The position numbers were made by a program, and so were the translations under genes. Under the pieces are notes generated by a model. That model worked only from the letters and a program-made list of their open reading frames with translations, did no database searches and was not told the DNA's origin. A DNA stretch of 64,000 nucleotides from Lachnospiraceae bacterium (GTDB lineage Bacteria; Bacillota; Clostridia; Lachnospirales; Lachnospiraceae), in NCBI GenBank assembly GCA_030825115.1, contig JAPJQL010000011.1, forward strand, positions 1 to 64,000, read 5' to 3'. Positions within the stretch are counted from its first letter, which is position 1. Each line of letters opens with the position of its first letter. Shown one piece after another: positions 59,710 to 64,000 of this stretch.

Positions 59710-60576
59710 ATGGAATTACTCCAACTTCGATACTTTTTAGCCGCCGCTGAGTTCCAGCATATGACAAAGGCTGCCGCAAGTCTTCAGATTGCACAGCCGG
59801 CCCTTTCCCAGGCCATCCACCGGCTGGAGGAGGAACTGGGCGTTTTGCTGTTCGAAAGAAAAGGAAGAAATATAGAATTAAACGAAGCCGGAAAGCTTCT
59901 GCAAAACCGGCTGATCCCAATCCTTTGCGCTCTGGACCAGATACCGGAAGAGGTTAAAATGGGACAGTATGTCGCCAGCCATACGATCCACCTTAAGCTG
60001 CTGGCGGCATCTTCCCTGATCACCAACCGTATCATCGCCTACCGGGCGCTCCATCCTGATGTGAATTTCCAGCTCTACCAGTCGGACACCCATGCAGACT
60101 ACGACCTCTGCGTGACGGCAGTCCGCTCAGACAGGGTTCCTGCGGAAAAGGATGATATCTCGGTCATGCTGAATGAAGACCTGTATCTGGCGGTGCCTGC
60201 GGCTTCCCGTTATGGGACCAGGACTTCCATCTGCCTGTCGGAAACCATGAATGACGGCTATATCTGTCTTGCCGGTTCCCGCCCGATCCGCCAGATCTGC
60301 AACAGCTACTTTGCGGAGGCAGACTTTAAGCCAAATGTGATTTTTGAAAGCGACACCACGGAATCTGTTCGGAATCTGATCGCCGCCGGTCTTGGCATCG
60401 GCTTCTGGCCCCAGTATTCCTGGGGACCTCTCTCCACGGCCCATGTGGTCCTGCTGCCCATAGCGGACCAGGTGTGCCAGCGGAGTGTCATCATCAAATA
60501 TTCCGAACGAGGAAAGAGCAATCCTGTCGTACTTGATTTCTGCAAATTCCTGACAGGAAATGCGATGTGGCTGTGA
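59710..60576 (+). CDS. LysR-family transcriptional regulator
   Basis: A 288-residue LysR protein: an N-terminal winged helix (MELLQLRYFLAAAEF, HMTKAAASLQIAQPALSQAI, LEEELGVLLFERKGR) and the LysR substrate-binding domain from about 95. GAGG with a 7-base spacer fixes ATG 59710. It is divergent from hcp, the probable target under nitrosative stress. It converges with atpC, separated by only 25 bp. Confidence 0.92.
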   Translation: MELLQLRYFLAAAEFQHMTKAAASLQIAQPALSQAIHRLEEELGVLLFERKGRNIELNEAGKLLQNRLIPILCALDQIPEEVKMGQYVASHTIHLKLLAASSLITNRIIAYRALHPDVNFQLYQSDTHADYDLCVTAVRSDRVPAEKDDISVMLNEDLYLAVPAASRYGTRTSICLSETMNDGYICLAGSRPIRQICNSYFAEADFKPNVIFESDTTESVRNLIAAGLGIGFWPQYSWGPLSTAHVVLLPIADQVCQRSVIIKYSERGKSNPVVLDFCKFLTGNAMWL

Positions 60577-60601
60577 TAAGCGGAGGCGTTAAAAGAAGCC
60601 C

Positions 60602-61018
60602 TTACATCGGTTCCTTCCACTGGCTCTCCTTCAGCCTCGACAATGCCCTGGCCATGGAAGCCTGGGACATCTTGTATTCCTGGATGCTCTGTTTTTGCCG
60701 CAGCTGCTCCTCGGCCCGCTCCAGGGCCTGCTTTGCGCGGGCCTCGTCGATCTCTTCCGGGCGCTCCGCCGTGTCTACGATCATGGTGACACGGTTATTG
60801 GCCGCCTGGACGATTCCGGTTCCGACCACTGCCCGGTTCCACTCTCCCTCCGGTTCTGTCCGGAATTTTACAGTCCCTTCTTTTGTTGCCAGGATCATCG
60901 CCTCATGATGGGCCAGGATTCCCTTTTCCCCCATCAAGCCTGGCACGACGAGGGAATAGCAGTACCCATCGTAAAAGATATGGTCGCTGGCTATCAGTTT
61001 CAGCCAAAATTTTGACAT
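60602..61018 (-). CDS. atpC: ATP synthase epsilon subunit
   Basis: A central stalk and inhibitor subunit of F1, 138 residues. An N-terminal beta-sandwich (MSKFWLKLIASDHIFYDG, GEKGILAHHEAMI) is followed by a two-helix C-terminal domain (EEIDEARAKQALERAEEQLRQ). The ribosome binding site GGGGCGGGAA supports ATG 61018, giving the normal length. It is the last gene of the atp operon. Confidence 0.95.
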   Translation of the reverse strand: MSKFWLKLIASDHIFYDGYCYSLVVPGLMGEKGILAHHEAMILATKEGTVKFRTEPEGEWNRAVVGTGIVQAANNRVTMIVDTAERPEEIDEARAKQALERAEEQLRQKQSIQEYKMSQASMARALSRLKESQWKEPM

Positions 61019-61037
61019 GATTCCCGCCCCTTTCTGC

Positions 61038-62438
61038 CTATGACGCCGTCTGTCCCATCTGTTTTGCCTTCTCAACCGCCTCGTCTATCGTTCCCACGTT
61101 AAAGAATGCCGCTTCCGGGTACGCATCCATCTCCCCGTCGATGATTGCCTTAAAACCGCGGATCGTCTCTTTGACCGGCACATATTCTCCCTTCACACCG
61201 GTAAAGTTCTCTGCCACGTGGAACGGCTGGGACAAAAATCTCTGGATTTTCCTTGCACGGTTCACCACCAGCTTATCCTCTTCCGACAGCTCCTCCATCC
61301 CGAGGATTGCGATGATGTCCTGCAGTTCTTTGTATTTTTGCAGCATCTGCTGGACTTTATTTGCCACTTCATAATGTTCTTTGCCTACCACATCCTCTTC
61401 CAGAATACGGGAGGAGGATTCCAGCGGGTCAACCGCAGGGTAGATGCCCTGCTCCACAATCTTTCTGGAGAGCACGGTCGTCGCGTCCAGATGAGCGAAC
61501 GTGGTTGCCGGAGCCGGATCGGTCAGATCGTCTGCCGGGACATAGACTGCCTGCACGGATGTGACGGAGCCGTTTTTAGTGGAAGCGATCCGCTCCTGGA
61601 GCTCCCCGACCTCGGTGGCAAGGGTCGGCTGGTATCCCACGGCCGACGGCATCCGCCCGAGCAGGGCCGACACTTCAGAGCCTGCCTGCACGAAACGGAA
61701 GATATTGTCGATAAATAAGAGGACGTTCTGGTGTTCCTCATCCCGGAAATACTCCGCCATCGTAAGCCCGGTCTCTGCCACCCGCATCCTTGCGCCCGGC
61801 GGCTCGTTCATCTGCCCGAACACAAGCGCGGTCTTTTCCAGGACGCCGGACTCTCCCATCTCGGTCCAGAGGTCGTTTCCTTCCCGGGAGCGCTCCCCCA
61901 CTCCCGTAAAGATGGAGTAGCCGCCGTGCTCTGTCGCGATATTGGTGATCAGCTCCTGGATGAGCACAGTCTTACCGACACCTGCCCCGCCAAACAAGCC
62001 GATCTTTCCGCCCTTTGCATAAGGAGCCAGCAGGTCGATGACCTTGATCCCGGTCTCAAGCATCTCCACGACCGGACTCTGGTCCTCGAACGAAGGCGGG
62101 TCTCTGTGAATGACCCACTTCGTCTCATTTTCCAGGTCTTCCCCGCCGTCAATCGTCTCTCCCAGTACATTGAACAACCTCCCCAGCGTCTTTTTGCCTA
62201 CCGGAACCTGAATGCCGGAACCAGTCGGCACAACCTCCATATCCTTGCAAAGCCCGTCGCTGGATGCCAGCATGATACAGCGGACAACATCGCCGCCGAT
62301 GTGCTGCGCCACCTCCATGACGCACTTCTTCCCCTGGTTCTCGACCACCAGGGCGTCTTTGATATGAGGAAGTTTATCATCTTCAAAAGCCACATCTACC
62401 ACAGGTCCCATGACCTGTATGATCTTTCCCTTCTTCAT
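61038..62438 (-). CDS. atpD: ATP synthase beta subunit
   Basis: The catalytic F1 subunit of 466 residues. Walker A GGAGVGKT is in LFGGAGVGKTVLIQEL, followed by catalytic GERSREG and the DELSEED-type loop LSEEDK near 400. The ribosome binding site AGGAGG precedes the ATG. It is 14 bp after atpG and 19 bp before atpC. Confidence 0.98.
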   Translation of the reverse strand: MKKGKIIQVMGPVVDVAFEDDKLPHIKDALVVENQGKKCVMEVAQHIGGDVVRCIMLASSDGLCKDMEVVPTGSGIQVPVGKKTLGRLFNVLGETIDGGEDLENETKWVIHRDPPSFEDQSPVVEMLETGIKVIDLLAPYAKGGKIGLFGGAGVGKTVLIQELITNIATEHGGYSIFTGVGERSREGNDLWTEMGESGVLEKTALVFGQMNEPPGARMRVAETGLTMAEYFRDEEHQNVLLFIDNIFRFVQAGSEVSALLGRMPSAVGYQPTLATEVGELQERIASTKNGSVTSVQAVYVPADDLTDPAPATTFAHLDATTVLSRKIVEQGIYPAVDPLESSSRILEEDVVGKEHYEVANKVQQMLQKYKELQDIIAILGMEELSEEDKLVVNRARKIQRFLSQPFHVAENFTGVKGEYVPVKETIRGFKAIIDGEMDAYPEAAFFNVGTIDEAVEKAKQMGQTAS

Positions 62439-62451
62439 GGCCTGCCTCCTT

Positions 62452-63351
62452 CTACTTCGTCTTATGCTTCTTTTTCTGAGCCTTTGCCCCGCTGATCACT
62501 TCCGTAATCTCCTGGGTGATCGCCGCCTGCCGGACACGGTTGTACTGGATGGACAGATCGTTTAAGATTTTGTCCGCATTATCGCTCGCTGACTGCATCG
62601 CCATCATCCGGGCATTCTGCTCGCTGCAAAACGATTCCACCAGCGAGCCGAACACAAATCCGGTCAGGTAATTGGGTACGATATGGTCCATGACTACCGC
62701 CGGGGACGGCATCATCTGGATTTCTTCCTGGATGGCATCCGCCGGTATGGATATCTGCTTAAATTCCTCCCGTTTCAGCGGAAGGAGCTTGAGCATCTCC
62801 GCCTCCATCGTCATGCTGTTGATCATCCTTGTATATAAAATCCAGACCTCATCCAGCTTCCTCTCCTCAAAATCTTCCTGGACGGTCATGGATATCATTC
62901 TGGCTCTGTGCATGGTCGGATTCTGTACGGTATAGTGGAACTGTTCCTCCACCTCCATGTTTTTTGACGCAAAATACTGCCGCCCCAGCTCCCCCACCAC
63001 GAACAGCCGGTTATTCTCATGCCGCTCCATCCACGCTTCGGCAAGCTTTAAGACGTTGTGATTATATGCGCCGGCAAGCCCTTTGTCTCCGGTGATGACG
63101 ATCAGACCGTAGACCCGGTCCTTTTCCGGCACATCCTGCCGCTGGTCAAAATAGCGGTGTTCCATCTCCGGCACATGCCGCAGCACCCGTTTTATCATGG
63201 ACTGCAGCGTATAAAAGTAAGGCTCTGTTTCCTCCAGCATCTTTTTGCTTTTTTTCAGCTTGGTGGAGGATATCATATACATGGCATTGGTTATCTTTCT
63301 CGTGTCCTGGATGCTCTTCATCCTGCTTAAGATATCTCTTGCATTTGCCAC
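62452..63351 (-). CDS. atpG: ATP synthase gamma subunit
   Basis: The rotary shaft of F1, 299 residues. Two long helices at the ends (MANARDILSRMKSIQDTRKI, ASDNADKILNDLSIQYNRVRQ) flank a central Rossmann-like domain with YGLIVITGDKGLAGAYN. It starts at GTG 63351 behind GGGAGG. Standard F-type. Confidence 0.96.
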   Translation of the reverse strand: MANARDILSRMKSIQDTRKITNAMYMISSTKLKKSKKMLEETEPYFYTLQSMIKRVLRHVPEMEHRYFDQRQDVPEKDRVYGLIVITGDKGLAGAYNHNVLKLAEAWMERHENNRLFVVGELGRQYFASKNMEVEEQFHYTVQNPTMHRARMISMTVQEDFEERKLDEVWILYTRMINSMTMEAEMLKLLPLKREEFKQISIPADAIQEEIQMMPSPAVVMDHIVPNYLTGFVFGSLVESFCSEQNARMMAMQSASDNADKILNDLSIQYNRVRQAAITQEITEVISGAKAQKKKHKTK

Positions 63352-63366
63352 AATCCCACCTCCCGG

Positions 63367-64000
63367 TCAAAGCCCTGCTTTGTATTCGTTTGCCGCGTCC
63401 ACGATCTTTGTGATCATTTCATCTGTCAGCACTTTTGTCTCTTCAATCTCATTTCCAATCTCCGGATGGCGCTCGTCAAACCAGGCAAGCATCGCCATCT
63501 GGAACTCCTTGATCTTATCTACATCCACCGACAGCATCAGCCTGTTGGTCGCGACGCACAGAGTGATCACCTGCTCGTGAAGCGAAAGAGGCCTGCCAAG
63601 CGGCTGCTTTAACAGCTCCATCAGCCGCTTGCCGTAAGCAAGCTGTTCCTTGGTCGCCGCGTCCAGATCAGAGCTGAACTGGGTGAACACCTCCATCTCC
63701 CGGTACTGGGCCAGGTCGATCCGGATGCTTCCCGACGCCCGCTTCATCGCTTTGGTCTGCGCCGCCCCGCCCACACGGGATACGGACAGCCCGACATTCA
63801 CCGCCGGTCTCATGCCCGAGAAAAACAGATCGCTTTCCAAAAATATCTGACCGTCCGTGATGGAGATAACATTGGTCGGAATATATGCCGACACATCCCC
63901 CGCCTGCGTCTCGATGATCGGAAGAGCCGTGATGGAGCCGCCGCCCAGCTTATCGCTCAAGCGGCTGGAACGCTCCAGAAGCCGGGAATGCAGATAGAAG
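63367..64000 (-). CDS. atpA: ATP synthase alpha subunit (C-terminal part)
   Basis: The frame runs to the window edge, so the N-terminus and Walker A lie outside. Visible are LLERSSRLSD, SITALPIIETQAGDVSAYIP and SVSRVGGAAQTKAMKR, the usual C-terminal half of atpA, ending 16 bp before the atpG start. Confidence 0.96.
   Translation of the reverse strand, partial: FYLHSRLLERSSRLSDKLGGGSITALPIIETQAGDVSAYIPTNVISITDGQIFLESDLFFSGMRPAVNVGLSVSRVGGAAQTKAMKRASGSIRIDLAQYREMEVFTQFSSDLDAATKEQLAYGKRLMELLKQPLGRPLSLHEQVITLCVATNRLMLSVDVDKIKEFQMAMLAWFDERHPEIGNEIEETKVLTDEMITKIVDAANEYKAGL

Overview
The window looks like chromosome of an anaerobic, gut-type Clostridium relative, most likely a Lachnospiraceae member. 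The clues are FeoA/FeoA/FeoB iron uptake, a DUF3793 protein with a flavodoxin, a hybrid-cluster protein, a PPi-type phosphofructokinase, an F-type ATPase in atpA-G-D-C order, Gram-positive lipoproteins and a choline-binding-like cell-wall protein, strong AGGAGG ribosome binding sites, and roughly even base composition. I could not search databases, so the family names rest on motifs seen in the translations.

Layout. 0-3.2 kb: end of tRNA-Val, a glycosyltransferase, a CPBP protease and carbamate kinase. 3.2-15.8 kb: a metal region on the minus strand with two COG0523 GTPases (one with a large His/Cys metal-binding insert), a very short Fur-like protein, feoA-feoA-feoB, Trk/Ktr potassium uptake, a ZnuABC-type transporter, flavodoxin plus DUF3793, and CorA. 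16-18.5 kb: a MerR regulator facing a cell-wall-binding protein whose promoter has the 19-bp spacer typical of MerR targets. 18.6-27.8 kb: PPi-phosphofructokinase, a PfkB kinase, and a hexuronate module (kdgK, eda, IclR regulator, uxaA, divergent LacI regulator, uxaC). 28-32 kb: DegV, YitT, a thioesterase, a lipoprotein and a zinc-ribbon protein.

32-37 kb is the accessory part: a WYL-domain regulator, a complete retron (reverse transcriptase plus a well-supported msr-msd RNA), a decayed gene remnant, a stand-alone trpB, and an Rpn-like nuclease. 37-47.6 kb: topoisomerase III, an amidohydrolase, an unannotated gene remnant, a polar amino-acid ABC transporter, an L,D-transpeptidase, a MATE pump and two small or secreted proteins. 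47.7-52 kb: a Crp/Fnr regulator divergent from a four-gene operon of DUF3100, a small membrane protein, an amidohydrolase and a TauE/SafE permease, followed by a large palindromic intergenic element. 52.4-60.6 kb: AhpC peroxiredoxin, a HEAT-methyltransferase, a DtxR-family metal regulator, an Hpt / response-regulator / HD-GYP / PAS / GGDEF signalling locus broken by one in-frame UGA, hcp and a LysR regulator. 60.6-64 kb: ATP synthase genes running off the end.

The main systems-level observation is a shared operator, GTTAG-N6-CTAAC, present as exact copies at the promoters of feoB, DUF3793-flavodoxin (two tandem copies) and ahpC, with a DtxR-family repressor gene in the same window. This points to one metal/redox regulon. 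The retron and the UGA-split cyclic-di-GMP protein are the other two items most worth following up.
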